Assembly (NCBI GenBank): GCA_015478945.1
Contig: JABUQX010007578.1
Span: forward strand, 52,501 to 76,173
Direction: 5' to 3'
DNA: 23,673 nt
Source of the DNA: Trachelipus rathkii
Lineage: Eukaryota; Arthropoda; Malacostraca; Isopoda; Trachelipodidae
The notes beneath the pieces are model-generated. The model was given only the letters and a program-made list of their open reading frames with translations, was not told the origin of the DNA and searched no databases. Each line of letters starts with the position of its first letter. The stretch's first letter is position 1. This document shows, in pieces, positions 1 to 8,104 of this stretch. The translations under genes and the position numbers were made by a program.

Positions 1-105
1 TATATATATATAATATATATATATATATATTATATATAATATATATATATAATTATATATATATATATATATATACACTATATATATATACGTATATTAT
101 ATATA

Positions 106-174
<69 letters not shown>

Positions 175-208
175 ATATTATTATATATATATATATATAT
201 ATTATTAT
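1..208. repeat. AT-rich (TA)n microsatellite, interrupted
   Basis: The sequence is almost wholly alternating T and A, with occasional TAA or ATT slips and a few C/G interruptions near 76 and 91. The tract begins outside the window, so its true length is unknown. It lies downstream of the minus-strand filamin exon and would be intronic if that gene continues leftwards. Confidence 0.95.
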
Positions 209-277
209 TAAACTACTTAAAAGCTTATTGAAATACTTTAAATATATTATACTTTTAATTTCTCAAAAATTGCAGAT

Positions 278-456
278 GATTAACCCAACTCTTCTGACCT
301 TAGCTAGATTTTTCAAAATATTTTTAATAATAAAATTATACTGACTCAACCCCTCCGGCCCTAGTTAAATATATCAAAACTATCTTAACAATAATATGGT
401 CTAACATCTTTCTGTCTCTAGCTAATACTTACTTTTCAAAATTATAATAATACTCG
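278..456. repeat. Degenerate ~60-bp tandem repeat, three copies
   Basis: Three consecutive blocks (about 278-339, 340-398 and 399-456) share one order of words: a TAACCCAACTC-like start, a CTTAGCTAG / CCTAGTTAA / TCTAGCTAA middle, then TTTCAAAA and an AATAAT-rich end. The copies are clearly diverged. The block lies just downstream of the filamin exon on its coding strand, so it would be intronic. No function is evident. Confidence 0.55.
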
Positions 457-480
457 TAAATAAATTAAAGAATTAATTAC

Positions 481-648
481 CTTCCCAGTTGCTTGAACCT
501 GAACAGGTATTGGCGAAGTGGTAACATCTTCTCCTCCATATTTGACATTGATTTTGTATTTACCACAATCGTCAGGCAGATATGAGGCAGTGAAAGTTCC
601 GTCACTGTTTTCTGTTACTTTAACTTTACGAGGATGTCCATCCGGCCC
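481..648 (-). CDS. Filamin immunoglobulin-like repeat, single internal exon (partial gene)
   Basis: Read on the minus strand, this is an uninterrupted 56-codon exon, phase 0 at both ends. It is preceded by an acceptor (CTTAG at 653-649, behind a TA-rich tract) and followed by a donor (GTAATT from 480 down). The peptide opens GPDGHPRKVKV, then shows ENSDGTFTASYLP and DDCGKYKINVKYGG, and ends SPIPVQVQATGK. The NGDGT(Y/F)xxSYxP, (Y)K(I/V)NVKYGG and SPxxVxV words are the C-terminal strands of a filamin Ig repeat. Filamins are actin cross-linkers, each with an N-terminal actin-binding domain and about 20-24 Ig repeats (FLNA/B/C in vertebrates, cheerio in Drosophila). A whole repeat is about 95 residues, so this exon encodes just over half of one. 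No other exon was found nearby. Its intact frame, in contrast to the pseudogene further right, suggests a live gene. Which repeat it is cannot be told. Confidence 0.88.
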
Positions 649-651
649 CTA

Positions 652-733
652 AGATATATATATATATATATATTATAATTTATTATATATATATATATTG
701 ATATATATATATATAATATATTATATATAATAT

Positions 734-774
<41 letters not shown>
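652..774. repeat. (TA)n microsatellite at the intron end of the filamin exon
   Basis: Alternating TA with a few AATATT slips. On the coding strand of the filamin exon this tract runs straight into the CTTAG acceptor, so it occupies the place where a polypyrimidine tract would normally sit. A weak pyrimidine tract could make the exon's splicing depend on other signals. Confidence 0.9.
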
Positions 775-777
<3 letters not shown>

Positions 778-1295
778 GTTTGCGTATCTGATTAGCCATT
801 GCCTGCCCCTAGGACCTAAGAGTTCATAAAATATTTTGAAAGTTTCAGGAACTATTATCGGGTTTAATGTTTAAATATTTTCTTTTGCCAAGGAAGTGGT
901 GAATATCATTTCTCTCCATATCAATAAAAAGTGAAAGCACGCAATGGTATGTTATTGGATAGTAATTACTTATTTTTCCGTAGGTTCAGACCTCTCTACA
1001 AATATCCTCTTTCCGCATGTCATATTTTCCTTTTCCATAGGATGTTTTTTTTCAGAGGGAGGGGAGCTAAATTTTCCATGGTACTGATTTTTTTTTTATT
1101 AGTTTTTTTTAATTGGTTTCATTTGAAATTTTGATTTCACATTTTTCAATATTCCGAATATTTTGCATTTCCAGTAAAAAAAATTAAAGCAGCAAAAAAT
1201 GGACAAAGTAAACCGAAATAGATGTTATGGCCCGTAGTTATGTTTGCTTTCTATATCCACATTTTTTTTTACTATTCTGATACTAATTCCATTCG
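775..1295. other. Unassigned intronic or intergenic stretch
   Basis: AT-rich DNA with T homopolymers around 1087-1112 and 1264-1271. The only sizeable reading frame (931-1134) is low-complexity, rich in F and R, and shows no recognisable family. If the filamin gene continues, this is intron DNA upstream of the 481-648 exon. I see nothing else here. Confidence 0.6.
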
Positions 1296-1303
1296 TATAG
1301 TCC
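1296..1303. repeat. Left 8-bp target-site duplication of the hAT element
   Basis: TATAGTCC lies directly outside the left terminal inverted repeat and is repeated exactly at 4985-4992, outside the right terminus. An 8-bp duplication is the hallmark of hAT-superfamily insertion. Confidence 0.93.
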
Positions 1304-1320
1304 CAGGGGCGTAACTAACG
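1304..1320 (+). repeat. Left terminal inverted repeat of the hAT element
   Basis: CAGGGGCGTAACTAACG. The first 13 bases match the right terminus at 12 positions. It is followed by a GC-rich subterminal block (1321-1371) with inverted GGCCCC and GGGGCC words, unlike the AT-rich surroundings; such subterminal repeats commonly bind transposase in hAT elements. Confidence 0.88.
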
Positions 1321-1454
1321 GCCCCGCAGACCCCGCGGTGCGGGGGGGCCCACGTAGGTAAAGGGGCCCATAATTGCGAAGAGCAAACAAACGAAATAAT
1401 AAATGAAATATGAAAAATACATACTTATTAATACTAAAAATATAAAAAAAATAT

Positions 1455-1565
<111 letters not shown>

Positions 1566-1582
1566 AAAGATGCATCTCGCCC

Positions 1583-1748
1583 GACTATAAAAGCCCTAAA
1601 AATTTGATGTTGATCGGACAAGTATAAAAAAAAAAGATATCACAATATTTCATTTATTCAAACATTTGAATTTTTGGAAAAGTGAAATATTGATATATTT
1701 TTTTTCTACTCATCCGATCAACATCAAATTTTTAGGGTTTGTATAGTC
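1583..1748. repeat. Imperfect inverted repeat (hairpin), ~70-bp arms
   Basis: The left arm starts at 1583 and the right arm ends at 1748. A 25-bp block at 1594-1618 is the exact reverse complement of 1713-1737, and 1643-1652 is the exact complement of 1683-1692. The short loop holds the near-palindrome ATTCAAACATTTGAAT. A transcript would fold into a long hairpin. It may be a MITE inside the hAT element or part of the element itself. Confidence 0.85.
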
Positions 1749-1759
1749 TACATCATATT

Positions 1760-1883
1760 TACTTAGATAATTTTTTTTTTGTATACAAAAAAAAATTTTT
1801 TAATTTTCAAAAAAATTTTTTTTGAAAATTTGTTCCAAGAACAAATCCAAAACTATTGCATATACAAAGAAATTATCTAAGTA
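1760..1883. repeat. Second adjacent inverted repeat
   Basis: TACTTAGATAATTT (1760-1773) is the exact reverse complement of 1870-1883. Nested inside is a near-perfect palindrome at 1802-1830: AATTTTC, a run of A, a run of T, then GAAAATT. It begins 12 bp after the previous hairpin ends. Immediately after it, 1885-1950 looks like a diverged direct copy of about 1570-1635, sharing CTC-CCCGACTA and the AAAATTT-GAT-CG spacing. Confidence 0.8.
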
Positions 1884-2392
1884 AAAATGTGCCTCTCTCC
1901 CGACTACATATGCTCTGAAAATTTTATCCACTTCGCCCGAACAGGAAAAAAAATAAATCCCTCGCAATTTCTCATTTCAAAATCCAAAAAAAAGTGGGTT
2001 TGGAAACTGGACAACGCTGAGCATAAAACTCAAAAAATCGAAATTCTCTTGACCATTGTAGGTAGTGACCTATTTATATTATCGTTTGTCATTGACAAAA
2101 ATTATGAAGTTAATACGAAAATGTCAAAACATGATTTTTGAAAAATTGAAAATTATGAAAGAAATCCATAGCCCAGAAAACACCCGAAAAACAACGTTTT
2201 AGAGGGCAAAACCAGACAGTTTGGTGTTTTAAGGTCGCAATAGGCTTGAAAATCTGAATTTACGTCCATTTTTGGTGGAGAAAAATGGGGCGTGCCATTA
2301 AGAAATAGTTGTACCTCCCTGGAAGGAAATTTGTGAATTTTTATAACATAACAGAGAACAGTTTCTAAAACTTTGAAAAACAAATAATTAAG
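1884..2392 (+). other. Unassigned interior of the hAT element
   Basis: This is where the N-terminal half of the transposase (zinc finger and early catalytic region) would be expected. A reading frame at 1887-2141 is lysine-rich with no motif I recognise, and a minus-strand frame at 2153-2383 is likewise unremarkable. The coding sequence has either decayed beyond recognition or been replaced. Confidence 0.5.
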
Positions 2393-3682
2393 GTATTAGA
2401 TAACAAAAACATTAAATTAGAAAATGCAGAGGTCAAGGTTATGATGGAGGAGCAAATATGTGAGGGAAATATTCAGGACTTCAGGCTTGTATATAGAAAA
2501 TTGTTCCAAATGCAGAATATATTCATTGTGAAATTAGTAATTTAAATTTAAATTCTTAATTTATTTTCAAATGATGTAATGGCTCTTCAAAAATTTTGAC
2601 AAACTTGAAAAAGTATATGTATTTAGGTTCTAGTACAGCTCGGTAGCAAGAAATTAACAGCTGTTCAATAAATAACGAATGTATCACAAAAACACTAAAA
2701 ATTGTGTCCAACTATTTGGTCATCCAAGTATGATTCCTTACTAGCGCAATAAAAAACAATTTCAAAAAGTATTTCGCAGTTCTTCTCAAGTGATATTTAT
2801 GAGTAAAAAGTCAAGTGAAAGAAACGAGTCTTGGTCTCAGGAATAGTTAGAAAAATTTTTGAGTTTATTCTCTGTCTTGTGTTTCAAAGTAAAGTATTGG
2901 AAAGCATCAATGTTGTCTCAAAAATATTGCAAAGTCCAAATACAGATCTTCAGAAAGCAACTTACCTATTGGGACAAGCAAAATCAAACTTATGTGAGCT
3001 AAGACACAAATTTGAAGATGTAGTGAGAGAAACTACGGAGTTAGCACATCATTGGAACATTGAAGAAAAATTACTTCCAGACGTCAAATACAGATTAAAA
3101 AAAGCTTTTTGATGAGCTTTTTATCTTATGAAAGAATTGAAGACCCATTGAAAGCCTTTAGAATAAGGGTTTTCAATAAATCTCTTGATATATTAAATGA
3201 ACAATGTTAATGAGTTATTTTCATTTCTTGCTCCTGCAGCAATAGCAGAGCTACGAAATGAAAAGTTGCAAGAAAAGGCTACAAAACTGGTAGAAAAATA
3301 CGATTTAGATTTATCTTTCGGTTTATGAACAATTAATCACCTTCAAAGCATTAATGACTACAGAAGTGAAAATGAAAAATATGGTAACTATTAAAGATTT
3401 AGCAAACTTTTTATTCGTAGAAAACAGCTGCTTAGCAAGTAGCTTACCAGACTTGTGTACAGCAGTTCAGTTGTATTTGACGTTACCAGTAACATCTGCA
3501 ACAGCTGAAAGGTCGTTTTCAAAGCTCAAGTTAATAAAACTTTTTTTAGGGAACAATATGACACAAACAAGGCTAAGTGCATTTGGCTTTATTAAGCATT
3601 GAAAATGAAACATGTCGTACTCTTGATCTGAAAGAAGTAAATAAATTCATGGTAATGAGCCAAAAACGTTTTGGTAAGCTAT
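2393..3682 (+). pseudogene. Decayed hAT transposase, ZMYM1/DUF4371-like, C-terminal two thirds
   Basis: Fragments in changing frames follow the order of this family. CRGQGYDGGANM then GKYSGLQAC (from 2425) is the DDE-region block containing an aspartate; a TGA at 2461-2463 and a TAG at 2494-2496 break it. WSSKYDSLLA (about 2719-2748) follows, then a long readable helix-rich segment at 2870-3109 (VLESINVVSKILQ, LAHHWNIEEKLLPDVKYR). A frameshift at 3106-3110 separates it from DELF...DPLKAFRIRVFNKSLDILN. After further shifts come LAPAAIAELRNEKL and the C-terminal dimerisation domain LPVTSATAERSFSKLKLIK (about 3481-3537), followed by another shift near 3592. Active hAT transposases cut and paste DNA in the nucleus and dimerise through this C-terminal domain. 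With two stops and at least four frame changes it cannot encode a working enzyme. Some indels could be assembly error, but not all are likely to be. Confidence 0.9.
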
Positions 3683-3799
3683 AAAATCTTCATCCTTTCG
3701 AATATTTTGACAAGTCAAGAACAGATATTCACGAATTTTGGCAAGTTAACATTCTCTATTCTATAATTATATTGCTATGTTATATTAAGGTTATTATAA

Positions 3800-3801
<2 letters not shown>

Positions 3802-3836
<35 letters not shown>

Positions 3837-3840
3837 GCGT

Positions 3841-3904
<64 letters not shown>
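3802..3904. repeat. (TA)n microsatellite, two blocks
   Basis: Two TA blocks split by AAGGTGCGTTAT at 3833-3844. They lie about 120 bp beyond the transposase remnant. Confidence 0.95.
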
Positions 3905-3906
<2 letters not shown>

Positions 3907-4176
3907 ATTAACTAGATTGATACTTATTTTTTGGAGGGGAGGGGGAAATTAGATATTTAAGTAAAAATAGTAATAATACATTTGGAAGCAGAATGTAAAA
4001 AGATGTTTTTGAGAATTTGATTAAATTTTTTTTACAAAAAAGTGAAAAGTCTTTAATGCATGTTTTTTTTCCCTTTTAAAGAACATTTTATACTCATTTT
4101 TACATACTCTTCCAAAAATATCATTACTTTTTTGTGCAATATCTAATTTCTCCAATAAGAAGGAGTACTAATCTGA
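3905..4176. other. Unassigned 3' region of the hAT element
   Basis: AT-rich DNA with A and T homopolymers and a GGAGGGGAGGGGG run near 3935. No coding signal is visible. Confidence 0.5.
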
Positions 4177-4264
4177 TATATATATATATATATACATGTA
4201 GGTAGATTTCAAGTTAGGCAAGGTTGAGTGATATAAAATATATATAAGGTTATATATAGATATA

Positions 4265-4306
<42 letters not shown>

Positions 4307-4351
4307 AAAGAGTATATATATATATATTATATATAAAAAATATAATATAGA

Positions 4352-4431
<80 letters not shown>

Positions 4432-4460
4432 TATATATATATATATATATAGTATATATA
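4177..4460. repeat. Compound (TA)n microsatellite region
   Basis: Several TA blocks (4177-4194, about 4230-4304, 4313-4336, 4353-4460) are separated by short unique words. Long Tyr-Ile frames here are artefacts of the repeat. Confidence 0.93.
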
Positions 4461-4751
4461 TGTGTTTTTGGCAGCCGCCAAATGCTTTTTGACATACTGA
4501 GAGTTTTAGTGGAGAATGTTAAGTCAGAATAGCTAGCTGTGGCAAAGTGCACACAGCCAGCTGACTTCAAGTCAATGAAACGAAAACATTAAAACCACAG
4601 AAAAATGCATGTTTATAATATGTTTGTAATCTACAATATTCTTCCACATTCTTTATCGATTGATATATCCCTTTCAGTTCTTCACCAATAAACTCTTTAA
4701 ACGTCGTCTGGCAAACATATAAGGTTCATTTTTTTGTTTCGCCAAGATTTA
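4461..4751. other. Unassigned stretch within the hAT element
   Basis: Moderate-complexity sequence that includes GCAGCCGCCAAATGC near 4470 and AGCTAGCTGTGGC near 4531. No frame or RNA motif is recognised. Confidence 0.45.
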
Positions 4752-4783
4752 GGGGGCCCCCTGCTCCCCCTGCCTACGCCCAT
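4752..4783 (-). mobile_element. Possible end of a second, nested hAT-like element
   Basis: On the minus strand the sequence reads CATGGGCGTAGGCAGGG, then a G-rich run and GGGGGCCCCC. This resembles a hAT terminus (compare CAGGGGCGTAACTA at 1304) followed by a GC-rich subterminal block. It directly abuts the next TA array. No partner end or duplication was found, so it may instead be a subterminal repeat of the host element. Confidence 0.4.
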
Positions 4784-4784
4784 G

Positions 4785-4786
4785 TA

Positions 4787-4842
<56 letters not shown>

Positions 4843-4888
4843 ATATATATATATATATAGGTATATATATATATATATATATATTATG

Positions 4889-4932
<44 letters not shown>
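4785..4932. repeat. (TA)n microsatellite
   Basis: Long alternating TA with a few interruptions (TATGTTA, TAGGTA, TATGCTA). It ends about 35 bp inside the right terminus of the hAT element. Confidence 0.95.
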
Positions 4933-4934
<2 letters not shown>

Positions 4935-4967
4935 ATAGCCTCATTTCCAATTTTATAAATTCTATGA

Positions 4968-4984
4968 CCTAAGTTACGCCACTG
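4968..4984 (-). repeat. Right terminal inverted repeat of the hAT element
   Basis: The reverse complement reads CAGTGGCGTAACTTAGG and pairs with 1304-1320. The element ends at the G of CACTG, and the next eight bases are the target duplication. Confidence 0.9.
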
Positions 4985-4992
4985 TATAGTCC
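4985..4992. repeat. Right 8-bp target-site duplication of the hAT element
   Basis: TATAGTCC, identical to 1296-1303 on the other side of the element. Confidence 0.93.
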
Positions 4993-5908
4993 ATAAAATA
5001 ACATATAAAAAACAAAATGTGACATAGTCAAACGCAACATAAATCTTTAGCCACAAACATGTTGAAAGAACACTAAGTGCTGTATTTAAACGACCCATAA
5101 AACAGGGTTTGATGTAGTTTGACACTCTGGTTGAGACTATTTTGGATGGATAGGCTGACAGGATGATGAAAACAAATACAGCTTATTAATAAAATACTAT
5201 ATAAGGAGTGAATATCGAAAAAGCCAATACATTTAAAATATACACATATATATTTATAAATATTTAAAACAAATGTATGATATATCAATGTATTAAAATA
5301 TCGAATAATATATTAAATTTCAATTGAAGTATTGAAATCATTTTTAATTATACAAGTGATTTTTCATCTGTTGACAACTTGACGCGTTGTCAACAACGTT
5401 TTCATATATTAAACAAAATGTTTCCAAGATAATTTATCATTTATTTAGTAATACGATAAGAGTCAACTTTTTGAATTCGCCAAATGAAGTGGGTCAAGAG
5501 TAGGGACAAGAGGAACAAGAAGAATATGATCAAGCACGAAAGAAATACCATGAAATCTAAAATAACGAGCATACTCCAACAAAAATAACAAGAGAATAAA
5601 AAATGATGACAAACAAAGGATAATAAAGAAACAAAGGCAATTACAAAAGGGAAAACAATGAATACCTTCTTATTACCGTGGCTCCTAAAAAGTAGACGAA
5701 CTATGTGGACAATAAGTTGAATAAGATTAACAAATAAATAGACAAATATAAAAGACTATTAAATAATTACCTTCAAATTATGAAACAAGTACAAAAATGC
5801 AGAGGGGATGAAAAGGAACCACAGTGAGAACAAGATAAAGATGAACACGAATGACTGAGGAACAAAATATTATTTAAAGGAACTCTTTTAAAGAAATTCT
5901 TTGTAACT
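4993..5908. other. Unassigned AT-rich stretch
   Basis: No gene is recognised. From about 5490 to 5870 the plus strand is strongly purine-rich (A and G) with many AAA, AAGA and GAA words and no long open frame. Short minus-strand frames at 4889-5125 and 5073-5288 have no family features. Confidence 0.6.
5370..5394. repeat. Perfect 9-bp inverted repeat
   Basis: GTTGACAAC (5370-5378) and GTTGTCAAC (5386-5394) are exact complements around a 7-base spacer, TTGACGC. Stem-loop or protein-binding dyad; no context assigns a role. Confidence 0.7.
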
Positions 5909-5980
5909 TGCCCCGTAACCCAGTCGGTAAAATGCTGTGCTACCCTCCCCAATACCCGGGGTCGATTCCTGCTTGATCGA
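5909..5980 (+). repeat. tRNA-like sequence, probable SINE head or tRNA pseudogene
   Basis: An A-box-like TAACCCAGTCGG (5916-5927, consensus TRGCNNAGTNGG) is followed 31 bp later by a B-box-like GGGTCGATTCC (5959-5969, consensus GGTTCGANTCC), which is the spacing of an RNA polymerase III internal promoter. The T-arm pairs at four of five positions, but the expected acceptor ends (5909-5915 and 5973-5979) do not pair, so this is not a functional tRNA. A tRNA-derived SINE whose body continues to about 6120 is the likeliest reading; no A-tail or target duplication was identified. Confidence 0.55.
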
Positions 5981-6123
5981 GAAGCAAAGCCAAATTTGTG
6001 TTGTGTACACAAATGAACTGTACAACTTAAATCACTCGATTACTGAAACCAATATTAGGATAAAACCAAGAAAAGACCAAAGGTGAATCACCATTTGCTC
6101 CTTCTGAAGAGTAACATGAACTA

Positions 6124-6132
6124 AGAGAGAGA

Positions 6133-6170
<38 letters not shown>

Positions 6171-6345
6171 AGAGAGAGAGAGAGAGAGAGAGAGCAGAGA
6201 GAAGAGAGAGAGAGCAGAGAGAGAGAGAGAAAGAGATCTTTCAGAGAGAAATGGGGAGAGAGAGAGGCAGTGAGAGAAAGAGATCAGGCAGAGGTGTATA
6301 TAGTGGAGAGAGGAGAGAGAGAGAGAGAGAGAGAGAGCAAGAGAG
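6124..6345. repeat. (GA)n / (TC)n polypurine microsatellite
   Basis: Over 200 bp of nearly pure GA on the plus strand, interrupted by GATCTTTC, GCAGTG and GTGTATATAGTGG. Arg-Glu frames on plus and Ser-Leu frames on minus are artefacts. Long mirror-symmetric polypurine tracts of this kind can form triplex DNA and bind GAGA-type factors; whether that happens here is unknown. Confidence 0.95.
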
Positions 6346-6374
6346 CCGCCGCCGCCATATACTGCCGCCGTCAC
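6346..6374. repeat. Short GCC trinucleotide repeat
   Basis: GCCGCCGCCGCC then ATATACT and GCCGCCGTC directly follow the GA tract. It is a sharp GC-rich island in AT-rich DNA. Confidence 0.75.
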
Positions 6375-6390
6375 ACTGGTCAGCCATATA

Positions 6391-6457
6391 GGTGAGAGAG
6401 GCAGAGAGAGGTGAGGCAGAAAGAGCAGGTGAGTATATATATATATATATATATATT
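6391..6457. repeat. GA-rich remnant followed by a short (TA)n
   Basis: GTGAGAGAGGCAGAGAGAGG-type sequence at 6391-6432, then 24 bp of TA at 6433-6456. Together with the preceding GA and GCC tracts it makes one compound microsatellite. Confidence 0.8.
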
Positions 6458-6514
6458 AGTTGCCCAGCAGGCTGCCGAGAGCAATCTTAAATTCTGTGGC
6501 CACTGCCAAGGCAA

Positions 6515-7259
6515 ACGGAATACATTGTTGAAGCTATCCAGTTTGGGTTCTGAAACAAAAAAAAAAAAAAAAAAAATTACATTCAAAATCAATAGCTACA
6601 GCGAAAAGGAATTACATTGGAATCCTGGCAAAATTTCACATAAGAAATGTAAAAAAAAATGATAATAAAAAAACATTGTTAATAATTAGTACAAGGATTA
6701 GGGCTGTGGCCTCCTGGCTAGAGACCATATTGGTTTCTCGTTAAAACAAATAGACTTTATTAAATTTTGCTTATACGGCACAATTAGGGCCTGAGCGATG
6801 TGCCCATAGGGATGCTTTCCATACCCTGTGAGGGGCGAGGAACCCCAGACACCCAAATAAAGAGCGTGGGGTTCCGGAGACCCTCCCTGAGGGGATTATT
6901 ACATACTCGTAGTTCCCTGGAAAGGCCGAGAGACCCCGACTCTGCCATCGGTGCGGTATACCCTTGGTGAGCCTTTAGTAAAAACAAAAAGCAAAATTTA
7001 ATAGAAAGTCTATTTTAACGAGTAACCAATAAAAGGTCTCTAAATAGGCTCTCTAATCATATTACTATAATTATTAACAAATAATTTTTTAATTCATTTT
7101 TTATATTTTCTTTGTGAAATTTTACCAGGATTCCTAAAATGTAATTTTCGCCGTAGCTATTGTAGTTTTTGAGATGGTAATTTTTTTATTTATTTTTTTA
7201 TTTTTTTTTTTACATTTAGGCAAAAAAATTGGACCAGCATTCCAAAAATGTATTCCGTT
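6515..7259. mobile_element. 745-bp inverted-repeat (fold-back) element
   Basis: The arms at about 6515-6770 and 6991-7259 are imperfect reverse complements around a 220-bp centre. Exact anchors in order are 6515-6526 with 7248-7259, 6590-6598 with 7154-7162, 6676-6688 with 7068-7080, and the TAAATTTTGC end at 6761-6770 with 6991-7000. All share one symmetry axis near 6880-6888, which excludes chance matches. Both arms carry homopolymer-rich spacers that differ in length. No transposase is encoded, so this fits a MITE or fold-back element. No target duplication was identified. Confidence 0.85.
6771..6990. other. GC-rich centre of the fold-back element
   Basis: Unlike its AT-rich arms, this segment is GC-rich. 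It holds its own inverted repeat GGAACCCCA (6839-6847) / TGGGGTTCC (6867-6875) with a 19-base loop. A minus-strand frame across 6784-6987 is open but has no recognised motif. Possibilities are a structured RNA, a captured fragment, or the conserved core of the element. I do not recognise it. Confidence 0.5.
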
Positions 7260-7322
7260 TTACTCTAGCATTGTTATAGTTTTTTAGATACATATGACGG
7301 CTATAACAGATGCTGACATAGT

Positions 7323-8060
<738 letters not shown>

Positions 8061-8061
8061 T

Positions 8062-8062
8062 A

Positions 8063-8102
<40 letters not shown>

Positions 8103-8104
8103 AC
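8062..8104. repeat. (TA)n tract at the left border of the satellite
   Basis: Short alternating TA with ATTATTA at its end. It occupies the position that AT spacers hold between satellite units, so it may itself be the first spacer of the array. Confidence 0.85.

Noticed and set aside
1887..2141. N-terminal part of the hAT transposase
   Set aside because: In the right place and strand, but no zinc-finger cysteine/histidine pattern or family word could be found.
6027..6391. Ser-Leu (minus) and Arg-Glu (plus) reading frames
   Set aside because: Translations of the GA microsatellite in opposite strands, with no unique domain.
6920..6960. U2 snRNA, from a CTCGGCCTTTCC word on the minus strand
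   Set aside because: Only a dozen bases resemble U2; the branch-site and Sm regions are absent.
6784..6987. 67-codon minus-strand frame in the centre of the fold-back
   Set aside because: No recognised motif, and GC-rich short segments are often open by chance; kept only as a description of the centre.
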